From positions 116,659 to 180,658 of the forward strand of contig NZ_JALJYC010000001.1 in the NCBI RefSeq assembly GCF_024170405.1: 64,000 nucleotides of DNA, written 5' to 3'. Below the pieces are notes generated by a model. That model was not told where the DNA came from, did not search any database, and saw only the letters and a list, made by a program, of their open reading frames with translations. How positions within the stretch are numbered: position 1 is the first letter of the stretch; each line of letters opens with the position of its first letter. Positions 8,340 through 16,383 of this stretch are shown one piece after another. Both the position numbers and the translations under genes were made by a program. The DNA comes from Neisseria perflava. Lineage in GTDB: Bacteria > Pseudomonadota > Gammaproteobacteria > Burkholderiales > Neisseriaceae.

Positions 8340-9476
8340 TCAGCCGCCTAAAGTATCGTCAACAGAGTTGACGTTGGTAACCGTATTGGTCAGATGGGAA
8401 ATGACACGACCCCAACGCGCAACAGGAGCCGCTGTTACATAAACGACATCGTCAGATTTCAGTTTAAATTCATTACCCAACGCGAAGGCGGTTGCATCTT
8501 TCAGATTTAATTGGTAAATATGAATCGGTTTTTCTAAATCTTCCGGTGCGCGACGGACAACGAATACACCGGTTGCATCGGAATAACTTTGGTTCATACC
8601 GCCTGCATTACCCAAAGCTTGAGTCAGGTTTAAGCCAAGATTGCCAATCGGCAGGGTGGTTTGTTGTCCAACCTCACCCATAACATAAACTTTGCTGTTG
8701 CTGTTGTTCGGGATGTAAACAATGTCTCCGTCACTTAACAAATGGTTTTGCGACATGTCGCCGTATTGCAGAATTTTTTGCAGCGAAATGGTGCGATCCA
8801 CACCGTTATGCGTCCATTTGATATGTTGGGTATCGGCATTGGAAGCTGCGCCACCGGCCAAATTGACAGCATCCAAGATGGTCATGGGCACGTTGGTAAT
8901 CGGCAGTTCGCCCGCTTGCGCCACCGCGCCGGCAATGGAAACACGTTGTGAGCGGAAATCAGTCACGTTAATACTGACTTGGGGGTTTTTCAGATATTGG
9001 CGCAAACGGGTAGTCATGGCATTTTGCAGTTCGGCAATGGTTTTGCCTTTGGCGTACATTTGGCCGATTAAGGGGTAAGCGATGTAGCCACGCTCGTCAA
9101 CCCATGTACCTCGGCTGACTTGGTGTGTTTGCGGATTACTCTGTTGAACCGGCGAGTTCAGGTCGTTGTGCGCCCAAACCATGATGTTCAATACATCACC
9201 GTTACCGATGCGGTATTGGTAATTGGCACGGCGCTGCGCAAGGATTGGGTTGTGTTGCGCCGTTACTTCCGGTTCGCGCATGCGTTCAATCAAACCCAAG
9301 GTAATGGGATAAACAGCGACACGGCTGTCTAGGTTGGTATCGGCTTTGCTTTCGTTTTCGCCATAAACGATGGTTTTATTGCGGGTGCTGATGTTTGAAC
9401 CCGGGATGATGGTTGTGCTGCTACAACCGCTGATAAAAACCAGCAGGGACAGGCTAATAACGATAAGCTTTTTCAT
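8340..9476 (-). CDS. wza: Wza-type outer-membrane polysaccharide export lipoprotein
   Basis: A 378-residue protein, the size of E. coli Wza. It has a lipoprotein signal (MKKLIVISLSLLVFISGC, Cys as lipid site). A polysaccharide-export domain begins around Y-R-I-G-N-G-D-V-L-N-I-M-V-W, followed by SLBB-type repeats (V-S-I-A-G-A-V-A-Q-A-G and K-V-Y-V-M-G-E-V-G). The family forms the octameric outer-membrane channel for Wzy-dependent capsule or exopolysaccharide. Meningococcal capsules use an ABC-type exporter instead, so this gene marks a different export class. Confidence 0.93.
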   Translation of the reverse strand: MKKLIVISLSLLVFISGCSSTTIIPGSNISTRNKTIVYGENESKADTNLDSRVAVYPITLGLIERMREPEVTAQHNPILAQRRANYQYRIGNGDVLNIMVWAHNDLNSPVQQSNPQTHQVSRGTWVDERGYIAYPLIGQMYAKGKTIAELQNAMTTRLRQYLKNPQVSINVTDFRSQRVSIAGAVAQAGELPITNVPMTILDAVNLAGGAASNADTQHIKWTHNGVDRTISLQKILQYGDMSQNHLLSDGDIVYIPNNSNSKVYVMGEVGQQTTLPIGNLGLNLTQALGNAGGMNQSYSDATGVFVVRRAPEDLEKPIHIYQLNLKDATAFALGNEFKLKSDDVVYVTAAPVARWGRVISHLTNTVTNVNSVDDTLGG

Positions 9477-9513
9477 AAGAAAAGGTCCTTGTGAATCTTT
9501 TTAAGTCTTTTTC

Positions 9514-9602
9514 AGGCCGTCTGAAAAACGGCCGGGTCTGTTTGCCATGCACTTTGACGCGCCGTAACAAATAGACCCTATGCCGTTCAGACGGCCTTTT
9601 TA
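9514..9602. repeat. Nested palindrome: DUS pair enclosing an AGGGTCTG-type inverted repeat
   Basis: Outer arms are a DUS pair (AGGCCGTCTGAA near 9514 and TTCAGACGGCCTTTTT near 9587-9602). Inside are GGGTCTGTTT (9534-9543) and its imperfect complement AAATAGACCCT (9569-9579). A U-run follows the 3' arm on the plus strand only, so minus-strand transcription from pglD into wza need not stop here. Confidence 0.6.
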
Positions 9603-11488
9603 TTTTCAGTCCAAACCAAATCGCAGATGTCGTCTTTGGGATTGAATCCGGCCGGCGCTTCCAATAAGAGTGCGCGTAGGGCGGTTTGGTTCATTTCTGT
9701 ACAGGCGGTGTCCATGCGTGACAGTATGTCAGATAATTGTGACCACGGCAGCATGACTTCGCTGGCGGTCATAATGCGCGGATGAGTGGTCTTTTGCACT
9801 TCATCGCCGATGAGCAGCTCTTCATACAATTTCTCACCTGGGCGCAGACCGGTAATCTTGATTTCGATATCGCCGTCGGGATGGTTTTCGTCTTTCAGCG
9901 TCAGACCGCTCAACTTAATCATTTGTTTGGCCAGGTCGATAATCTTGACCGATTCGCCCATGTCCAATACAAACACATCTCCACCTTTGCCCATCGCACC
10001 GGCTTGGATAACCAGTTGTGCCGCTTCCGGAATGGTCATGAAGTAGCGGGTAATGTCTTGGTGGGTCAGGGTAATCGGGCCGCCTTCGGCGATTTGTTTT
10101 TCAAATACCGGCACAACCGAGCCGGAAGAACCCAGTACATTACCGAAACGCACCATGCAAAAACGGGTTTTTTGCCCGGCTTCGGCAGCCAGTGCCTGCA
10201 AACACAGCTCTGCCATGCGTTTGCTCGCACCCATGGTGTTGGTCGGTCGCACGGCTTTGTCGGTAGAAATCAGCACAAAAGTATCTACATTTGATTCAAC
10301 AGCCGCTTCGGCGCACATCAGCGTGCCGAATACATTGTTGCGGATGCCTTCGATGGTATTAAATTCAACCATCGGCACATGCTTGTAGGCAGCGGCATGG
10401 TAAACCGTTTCGATACGGTAGGCCTGCATGACGGAAATCAGGCGGGCTTTGTTTTGTACCGAACCCAAAAGCGGCACGACTTCGACATCGGTACCGTGTT
10501 CCGCTTGGCTTTCGCGCAGCTCTTTATCAATGCTGTACAAAGAAAATTCAGATAATTCAAACAGCAGCAGTTTGGACGGTTTGCAACGCAAAATCTGACG
10601 ACACAATTCCGAACCAATCGACCCGCCTGCACCTGTTACCATCACGACTTTGCCGGTTACGTCGGCACTCATCAATTCGGGAACCGGATCAACAGGGTCG
10701 CGGCCGAGTAAATCTACTACGGAGATTTTTTTCAACGAGCTGACGTTGATTTTGCCGTCCACCAAGTCTTTCATGCCGGGGATAGCCAAAACTTCGCAGT
10801 GGTACTGTTCCAAATTATTGATGATGGCTTTGCGCTCTTCTTGGGAAGCACTCGGAATCGCCAGCAGGATTTTTTCTACGCCGTAGCGGTCAATCAGCGT
10901 AGGAATTTCCTCAGGGCTGTACACGGCCAAGTCGTAAATCACGCTGCGGCGCAATTTCGGGTTGTCATCGACAAAGGCGATGGCGTTGTATTCTTTAACT
11001 TGTTTGATGGCTTCCAGCAGTTGGCGGCCGGAACGTCCGGCACCATAGATGATGACCGGCGCCATTTGTTTTTTGTGGCGGTCGGACAAAATCGCACGCA
11101 CAATCATGCGCGAGCTGGTCACCAATACCACCAGCAGCAGGAAATAAACGATGGGCAGCGCCAAACGCAGGCGTTGCTCGAAAATCAGAATGCTGACGAA
11201 AAATACCACGGCGGATACCGCGCTGCCGAATACGGCCGCAGTCAGCACGCGGACGCTGACGAAGCGGGTAACGGCGCGGTACAAGCCCAAACGGACAAAC
11301 AGCAAAATTGTGATGACGGCGGTACTGCCGAAAGCCAGCCAGTTGGCGGCGTTTGCCCACTCGTCCGAATAATTGACTTTCAGGCTTTGTGCAAACCAGA
11401 AAGCAATGAAAATCATCAGCACATCGTGAATCACAAAAAAGGTTTTTTTGAGATTCCGGGGGAGGCGTAATAAGGTTTCCAAATTCAT
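9587..11488 (-). CDS. pglD: Membrane-anchored UDP-HexNAc 4,6-dehydratase (PglD/CapD family)
   Basis: A 633-residue protein. Residues 1-150 hold four membrane helices. A CoA-binding-like Rossmann region follows (I-I-Y-G-A-G-R-S-G-R-Q-L near 147), then the catalytic NAD-dependent domain starting V-T-G-A-G-G-S-I-G-S-E-L-C, with S-T-D-K-A-V-R-P-T-N-x-M-G-A-S-K (Met-x3-Lys in place of Tyr-x3-Lys). This family converts UDP-GlcNAc to the 4-keto-6-deoxy sugar, the first step to bacillosamine-type sugars; neisserial PglD is the same size. The last codons (Lys-Ala-Val-stop) and the TGA itself are supplied by a DUS. The aminotransferase upstream would act next. Confidence 0.9.
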   Translation of the reverse strand: MNLETLLRLPRNLKKTFFVIHDVLMIFIAFWFAQSLKVNYSDEWANAANWLAFGSTAVITILLFVRLGLYRAVTRFVSVRVLTAAVFGSAVSAVVFFVSILIFEQRLRLALPIVYFLLLVVLVTSSRMIVRAILSDRHKKQMAPVIIYGAGRSGRQLLEAIKQVKEYNAIAFVDDNPKLRRSVIYDLAVYSPEEIPTLIDRYGVEKILLAIPSASQEERKAIINNLEQYHCEVLAIPGMKDLVDGKINVSSLKKISVVDLLGRDPVDPVPELMSADVTGKVVMVTGAGGSIGSELCRQILRCKPSKLLLFELSEFSLYSIDKELRESQAEHGTDVEVVPLLGSVQNKARLISVMQAYRIETVYHAAAYKHVPMVEFNTIEGIRNNVFGTLMCAEAAVESNVDTFVLISTDKAVRPTNTMGASKRMAELCLQALAAEAGQKTRFCMVRFGNVLGSSGSVVPVFEKQIAEGGPITLTHQDITRYFMTIPEAAQLVIQAGAMGKGGDVFVLDMGESVKIIDLAKQMIKLSGLTLKDENHPDGDIEIKITGLRPGEKLYEELLIGDEVQKTTHPRIMTASEVMLPWSQLSDILSRMDTACTEMNQTALRALLLEAPAGFNPKDDICDLVWTENKKAV

Positions 11489-11562
11489 TTTGGTATTTTC
11501 TGAGTAGTGTTTAAGCGGTGCGTATGTGGGGAAATATTGTTTTTTTCAGACGGCCTCAATCT

Positions 11563-11724
11563 AGGGTCTGTTGATATTTCATCACGCGGCATTTTTTCAG
11601 CGAAAAAACACAGCTGCTGTGTTGAAAATGCTCGCAAGGTGTCCAACCTTGCTGTGCTTTTCGCCTTGCATCCGCGTTCTTTCACTCGAAAATCTGCTTC
11701 TCGGATGAAATATCAACAGACCCT
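11563..11724. repeat. MITE-like element with 20-bp terminal inverted repeats
   Basis: A 162-base element whose ends, AGGGTCTGTTGATATTTCAT (11563-11582) and its exact reverse complement (11705-11724), form perfect terminal repeats. No coding capacity. It sits between the aminotransferase and dehydratase genes and is itself flanked by a DUS pair in inside-out orientation (about 11547-11558 and 11729-11740). Confidence 0.7.
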
Positions 11725-11749
11725 GGCGAGGCCGTCTGAATTTTGGTGC

Positions 11750-12925
11750 TTAGGCAGTTGCTTCGTTCAAAACGGCAGCAATGTGTTGGCAGCAGAGCGC
11801 GATTTCATCGTCGGTCAGGGTCGGGTGAACCAGGAACATCAGGCTGGTTTCGCCCAGCTCGACGGCGTTTTTCAAACGCTCTTGCGGACGCCACGGTGTG
11901 TTGTCGAAGGCTTTTTCCAAATACACTTCGGAGCAGCTGCCTTGATAGCACGGTACTTTCAACGCATTCAATTCATTGACGATACGGTCGCGCGTCCAAC
12001 CTTCTTTCAGGTTTTCCGGTTTCACAAACGCATAGAATTTGTATTGCGCGTGTTCGATGTAATCGGCAACTTCGGTCAGGCGGATGCTGCTGAATTTGCC
12101 CAAGGTTTCGGCTAATTTAGCGGCGTGCGCTTGGCGTTTGGCGGTCCAGTCCGGCATACGTTTCAACTGGATACGGCCGATAATGGCTTGCATTTCCAAC
12201 ATGCGCCAGTTGGTACCGAAACTTTCGTGCAACCAGCGGAAGCCCGGCGCGTGTTCGCGGTGGTACACGGCATCGTAGCTTTTGCCGTGGTCTTTGTATG
12301 ACCACATTTTGTCCCACAAGGCTTTGTCGTTGGTTGTGACCATGCCGCCTTCGCCGCCGGTGGTCATGATTTTGTCTTGGCAGAACGACCAGGCGCCGAT
12401 ATGGCCGATGGAGCCGACGGCTTTGCCTTTGTATTTCGCGCCGTGCGCTTGGGCGCAGTCTTCGATGACATACAGGTTATGTTCTTGCGACAGCGCCATG
12501 ATGTCGTCCATTTCGGCAGGCATACCGGCCAAATGCACCACGATGATGGCTTTGGTGTTGGGGGTCAGCGCGGCTTTGATGGTTTCGGCGCTGATGTTTT
12601 GGCTGTTTAAATCTACATCGGCAAATACGGGATTGGCACCGGCGGTCACGATACAGGAAGCGGAGGCCAAGAAAGTGCGCGAGGTCACAATGACATCATC
12701 GCCTGCGCCGATACCCAAGGCTTTCAGGGCAACGTCCAGCGCCAGCGTGCCGTTGGACAGGGCGACGGCGTATTCTGTGCCGACGTAGGCGGCGAATTCT
12801 TTTTCAAATTCGCGGCATTCGGTGCCGGTCCAATAGTTGACTTTGTTGGACAGCAAAACGCGGGAAACGGCATCGGCTTCTTCTTGGGTGAAGCACGGCC
12901 ACGGGGAGAGGGCGGTATTCAACAT
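11750..12925 (-). CDS. pglC: DegT/DnrJ/EryC1 sugar aminotransferase (PglC type)
   Basis: A 391-residue PLP enzyme, cytoplasmic. Signatures are the N-terminal W-P-C-F-T-Q-E-E, S-N-G-T-L-A-L-D-V-A-L-K-A-L, V-I-E-D-C-A-Q-A-H-G and the PLP-lysine segment S-F-C-Q-D-K-I-M-T-T-G-G-E-G-G. Paired with the PglD-type dehydratase it should aminate the 4-keto sugar to the UDP-4-amino sugar, as neisserial PglC does. The symbol is in the Neisseria nomenclature. The start at 12925 has an AAGGA ribosome site; a longer in-frame start runs into the HAD gene. It follows the HAD gene by 37 bases. Confidence 0.87.
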   Translation of the reverse strand: MLNTALSPWPCFTQEEADAVSRVLLSNKVNYWTGTECREFEKEFAAYVGTEYAVALSNGTLALDVALKALGIGAGDDVIVTSRTFLASASCIVTAGANPVFADVDLNSQNISAETIKAALTPNTKAIIVVHLAGMPAEMDDIMALSQEHNLYVIEDCAQAHGAKYKGKAVGSIGHIGAWSFCQDKIMTTGGEGGMVTTNDKALWDKMWSYKDHGKSYDAVYHREHAPGFRWLHESFGTNWRMLEMQAIIGRIQLKRMPDWTAKRQAHAAKLAETLGKFSSIRLTEVADYIEHAQYKFYAFVKPENLKEGWTRDRIVNELNALKVPCYQGSCSEVYLEKAFDNTPWRPQERLKNAVELGETSLMFLVHPTLTDDEIALCCQHIAAVLNEATA

Positions 12926-12962
12926 GTGTTTTTCCTTAAGAAGGTCGCTGCTTGAAAATGTT

Positions 12963-13640
12963 TCAAGCAATCAGACCGGATAATTCGTCTAATGTTCCAA
13001 TCCAGCGGTGCGGCTGGTGTTCGGGCGGAAAATCAGCGGCACTATGGCGGTGGATATTGCGGGACGAGGCTTGCAGACCGATGGTCAGCCAGCCCAGCTG
13101 GTTGGGGGTGACAAAATCTTTTTTGATGTTGTCGCCGATGTAAATAAAGCGGCGGTTGTCAGCAGCATATTTATTTTGGAGCAGGACAAAACGCTTGTCA
13201 CAAGGTTTTTCCGAGCGGTAGGCTTCCGAGATAAGGATGTCGTCAAACAACGGCAACAAGCCCAACGCTTCCAATTTGAGCCGCTGGCTGATGCTGCGGC
13301 CGTCTGAAATCAAGGCGGTGGCGGCAAAGTCTCGGGTCAGGTTTTCCAAAAATGACACGCTGCAATACGGCTTGATGTCGGGTTGGTGCAGGCGGTATTG
13401 CCACAGCAAGACCTGTTTTTCCGAATCGTTGAAACCGCACAGGCGGCACAAATCGTCCAGCCAGTCTTTACTGTCCGCAACAATCTGCTGCGCCAGCGCT
13501 GCCGCGTTAAATTCGGGATACAGCTCGGCTACGCGGCGGATAACGGCGCGGATACCGGATACTTTGTAATCGTATTCGGCGTACAGCGTGTCGTCCAAAT
13601 CGAAGACAATCACGCTGTTGCGCGGATTAATCGTTTCCAT
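12963..13640 (-). CDS. HAD-superfamily hydrolase in the polysaccharide block
   Basis: A 225-residue cytoplasmic HAD phosphatase. Motif I is V-F-D-L-D-D-T-L-Y, motif II L-I-S-D-G, motif III the lysine of S-E-K-P-C-D-K, and motif IV Y-I-G-D-N-I-K-K-D. The substrate is not known. The start (13640) lies inside the end of the ATP-grasp gene (14-base overlap) with an AAGGTG-type ribosome site, so translation is probably coupled. Given the neighbours, it may remove phosphate from a precursor of the acyl group added to the 4-amino sugar; that is inference only. Confidence 0.85.
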   Translation of the reverse strand: METINPRNSVIVFDLDDTLYAEYDYKVSGIRAVIRRVAELYPEFNAAALAQQIVADSKDWLDDLCRLCGFNDSEKQVLLWQYRLHQPDIKPYCSVSFLENLTRDFAATALISDGRSISQRLKLEALGLLPLFDDILISEAYRSEKPCDKRFVLLQNKYAADNRRFIYIGDNIKKDFVTPNQLGWLTIGLQASSRNIHRHSAADFPPEHQPHRWIGTLDELSGLIA

Positions 13641-14601
13641 GTACCAGCACCTTGGCATCATAGCGCAACATCATCAGGTTGTTTTCCCAACCGTCGAAAA
13701 ACGGGATTTCTTCGCCGTAGAGGTATTCGCGGATGAGCCAGTTGGGGTAGTTGCCGCCGGCGGCGTAGGTCAGCGGGAAGCCGCCGCCGAAGCGTGGGTT
13801 GATTTCCACGCTGTAAAATTCGCCGGTGGCGTTGTTGTAGAAAAACTGTGCCGTCAGGCAGCCGCGCGCGCCTTCGACTTCGGCCATTTTTTCTACCAAT
13901 ACGTCATACAGATGGTTGCGGCGGGTAATGCCTTTGCTCACTTCACCGGTGCGCACTTCCAAGCGCTCGCGCGGCACAACGCATTTCAGACGGCCTTCGC
14001 GGGTGTAATACATATCCACGGTGAATTCGGTAAATTCATTGACGATGTCGATCAGTTGGCAGAACATCAGTTTTTCGTCGGCCATCATTTCCGGCGTGAT
14101 GTCGGCGGCGGTATCGACACGTTTGGCGCCGATGGCGCGGCTGCCGTCGTAAGGTTTGACGAAGCAGGGCAGGGTCGGGTTGTTGCGGTCGTAAATGGCG
14201 GGCGACTGGATGCCGTATTGTTGGAACAGGCCGGCGGTCAGGCGTTTGTCGCGGCACAAATCAATCAAGGCCACGTCAGACACGATGATGTGGATACCGG
14301 CAGCTTCAAAACGGTCACGTGCTTCGGCCAGTTTTTTCAACTCGGTGTCGATGGTCGGGATAATCAGGCCGACATTTTGCGCCACGGCCAAATCGTAAAT
14401 GCTGTCGATGTAGTTGTCGGCCTTAATCGCGGGCACGCTGAAAAAGCCGTCTGAAATGCGGCAGGCGGACGACATTTCCGGGTGCATATCGGTTGTTAAT
14501 ACTTTGATGCCGTCTGAAAACTTGGTGGCTTCGATTTTGAAGTCCTGCACCAGCTCGACGCGGCGGCCGGCAGAGAGAATAAGTACGTTATTTTTCTTCA
14601 T
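13627..14601 (-). CDS. ATP-grasp ligase (PglB2 C-domain-like)
   Basis: A 324-residue protein of the carbamoyl-phosphate-synthase-like ATP-grasp type. It has an N-terminal pre-ATP-grasp region (N-N-V-L-I-L-S-A-G-R-R-V-E-L-V), a central region with F-V-K-P-Y-D-G-S-R-A-I-G, and the metal/ATP site E-I-N-P-R-F-G-G-G-F-P-L-T near residue 275. ATP-grasp enzymes of this kind ligate a carboxylate to an amine. In meningococci with pglB2, an ATP-grasp domain is fused to the phosphoglycosyltransferase and is linked to a glyceramido sugar. Here it is a separate gene whose start overlaps the end of the phosphoglycosyltransferase by 14 bases. The fusion equivalence is a hypothesis. Confidence 0.83.
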   Translation of the reverse strand: MKKNNVLILSAGRRVELVQDFKIEATKFSDGIKVLTTDMHPEMSSACRISDGFFSVPAIKADNYIDSIYDLAVAQNVGLIIPTIDTELKKLAEARDRFEAAGIHIIVSDVALIDLCRDKRLTAGLFQQYGIQSPAIYDRNNPTLPCFVKPYDGSRAIGAKRVDTAADITPEMMADEKLMFCQLIDIVNEFTEFTVDMYYTREGRLKCVVPRERLEVRTGEVSKGITRRNHLYDVLVEKMAEVEGARGCLTAQFFYNNATGEFYSVEINPRFGGGFPLTYAAGGNYPNWLIREYLYGEEIPFFDGWENNLMMLRYDAKVLVHGND

Positions 14602-15205
14602 TGTTGTTGCTTCCTGTAAAAAAAGGCATGGTGGCTTCGCCGGCGGCAGAAATGCCTTCGCGGACAAATACTTTTTTAACGGTTAAAAATAAAATCTTGA
14701 TGTCGAGCCAAAAGCTGTAATGGTCGATGTACCAAACATCCAAGGCGAATTTTTCGTCCCACGAAATCGCATTGCGGCCGTTGACCTGCGCCCAACCGGT
14801 TACGCCCGGTTTCATTTCGTGGCGGCGGTATTGGAATTCGTTGTAAAGCGGCAGATAGCTCATCAAAAGCGGACGCGGGCCGACCAAGCTCATGTCGCCT
14901 TTCAAGACGTTCCACAATTCCGGCAGCTCGTCCAAGCTGGTGGCGCGCAGCTTTTTGCCGAACGGGGTCAGGCGTTCGCTGTCGGGCAGCGGATTGCCGT
15001 CTGAATCCACCGCATCGCGCATGGAGCGGAATTTAATCATCTTAAACGGCTTACCGTCTTTACCCGGTCGCTCTTGGGTAAAAAACACGGGCGAACCCAA
15101 GTTTTTGCGGATTAAGTAAATCAGCAGCAGAAATACAGGCGACAGGATAATCAGCCCGACAGCCGAGGCGATGATGTCAAACAAGCGTTTGAAAAGTTTA
15201 CTCAT
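14588..15205 (-). CDS. Polyprenyl-phosphate sugar phosphotransferase (PglB N-domain/PglC type)
   Basis: A 205-residue monotopic phosphoglycosyltransferase. It has one N-terminal hydrophobic re-entrant helix (about residues 10-30), F-K-M-I-K-F-R-S-M, the catalytic S-L-D-E-L-P-E-L Asp-Glu pair, G-D-M-S-L-V-G-P-R-P, and P-G-V-T-G-W-A-Q-V-N-G-R-N. It should transfer the first sugar-1-phosphate to undecaprenyl phosphate at the inner membrane, initiating the repeat unit. The short form without other domains resembles Campylobacter PglC or the N-terminal half of neisserial PglB. It overlaps the upstream glycosyltransferase by 8 bases. Confidence 0.92.
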   Translation of the reverse strand: MSKLFKRLFDIIASAVGLIILSPVFLLLIYLIRKNLGSPVFFTQERPGKDGKPFKMIKFRSMRDAVDSDGNPLPDSERLTPFGKKLRATSLDELPELWNVLKGDMSLVGPRPLLMSYLPLYNEFQYRRHEMKPGVTGWAQVNGRNAISWDEKFALDVWYIDHYSFWLDIKILFLTVKKVFVREGISAAGEATMPFFTGSNNNEEK

Positions 15206-16370
15206 TACCTAATCTCTCAATCATGGATACGATCTTCTGATACGCCACATCACGCTTGAAGCGGCGCACGATTTCTTCGGATTGGACGGGGTCGTCCTTG
15301 TGCGCCAAGATTTCTTTGGCGGCTTTGACAAAGCTGTCCACATCGCCCGATGTATAGTCGGCATGCGGCAGCAGGGTCAGGACTTCGGCCACTTCGTCAT
15401 TGACTTGGCTGTTTAAAATCGGTTTTTGCAAAGCCATATAGTCGGACAGCTTGTTGGTAATCGACTGCATGGCATACGAATGAATCGGATTTACGGCAAT
15501 ATCGCAGCCTTTGGCTACCGACATCATTTCCGAATAAGGAATGTAGCCGTAAAACTTAATCGAATCATTGGCGTATTGTTTCAACTTTTCCAAGTCGGGG
15601 CCGCCGCCCATGATATGCAATTCAACGTTTTCGCCGGCATCCAGCAGCTTTTGCACACCTTTGCAGACAGTTTCGACGTCATAGCTGTAACTCAATGTAC
15701 CCAAATAGAAAAAGCGGGTTTTGTCGTCACCGAAATCTTTGGCAACAGCCGTATTCAATTTTGGAAAATCGGCACCGATATACACCACTTCGCCGGGTAC
15801 GTTCGGATTGGCTTCTTTGGCACGGTCAAGGTAGGTCTGTGATACGGCGACCAAACCATCGGCATAGTGGTAAGCCTGATTCGCACGGCCGGAAAACGGC
15901 AGCAGGTTGTGCGGAATCTTTTTTAATACCGGAATGACGGCGGAAAACGATTCCGGCCAAACATCCTGCACGTCGATAATCAGCTTGTAACCCAAACGGG
16001 CTTTGTGTTTGCCCAGCAAAATATTGGTGGCAATCAGCGGATAAGCTGAAAACACCACATCCTGTTCACCCGGTTGGCATTGTTCCAACCAACGCTCAAA
16101 GTCTTTGACGAAAACATGGTGGCTTTTCACGCGGTCAAGCGATACATTTTTGCTGTAACCGCTTTCATTCAACATCATCACTTTCAGACGGCCTTGTGAA
16201 GCAGCAACGGCATCTTCAGGCCGTCTGAACGATTTGTCGTAATGTTTGAAATTGCTGGTAATCAGCAATACATCGTGTTTTTCCGCCAAAAGCTCTGCCA
16301 AATACCAAAAACGGTTGAAATGCGGCTCGCTCGGCAACGAACAATAAGGCGCAACAATGGTAATCTTCAT
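15198..16370 (-). CDS. GT4-family glycosyltransferase
   Basis: A 390-residue GT-B fold enzyme, probably at the inner face of the membrane. The N-terminal acceptor domain begins MKITIVAPYCSLPSEPHFNR with the V-Q-D-V-W-P-E-S block seen in WbuB/capsular transferases. The C-terminal GT1-type domain contains F-F-Y-L-G-T-L-S-Y-S-Y-D and H-I-M-G-G-G-P-D. The sugar specificity is unknown. Two DUS copies lie inside the coding sequence at about 16184-16232 as an inverted pair and encode Gly-Arg-Leu-Lys- and Phe-Arg-Arg-Pro-type stretches. Confidence 0.85.
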   Translation of the reverse strand: MKITIVAPYCSLPSEPHFNRFWYLAELLAEKHDVLLITSNFKHYDKSFRRPEDAVAASQGRLKVMMLNESGYSKNVSLDRVKSHHVFVKDFERWLEQCQPGEQDVVFSAYPLIATNILLGKHKARLGYKLIIDVQDVWPESFSAVIPVLKKIPHNLLPFSGRANQAYHYADGLVAVSQTYLDRAKEANPNVPGEVVYIGADFPKLNTAVAKDFGDDKTRFFYLGTLSYSYDVETVCKGVQKLLDAGENVELHIMGGGPDLEKLKQYANDSIKFYGYIPYSEMMSVAKGCDIAVNPIHSYAMQSITNKLSDYMALQKPILNSQVNDEVAEVLTLLPHADYTSGDVDSFVKAAKEILAHKDDPVQSEEIVRRFKRDVAYQKIVSMIERLGNE

Positions 16371-16383
16371 TTTTCAGACGGCC

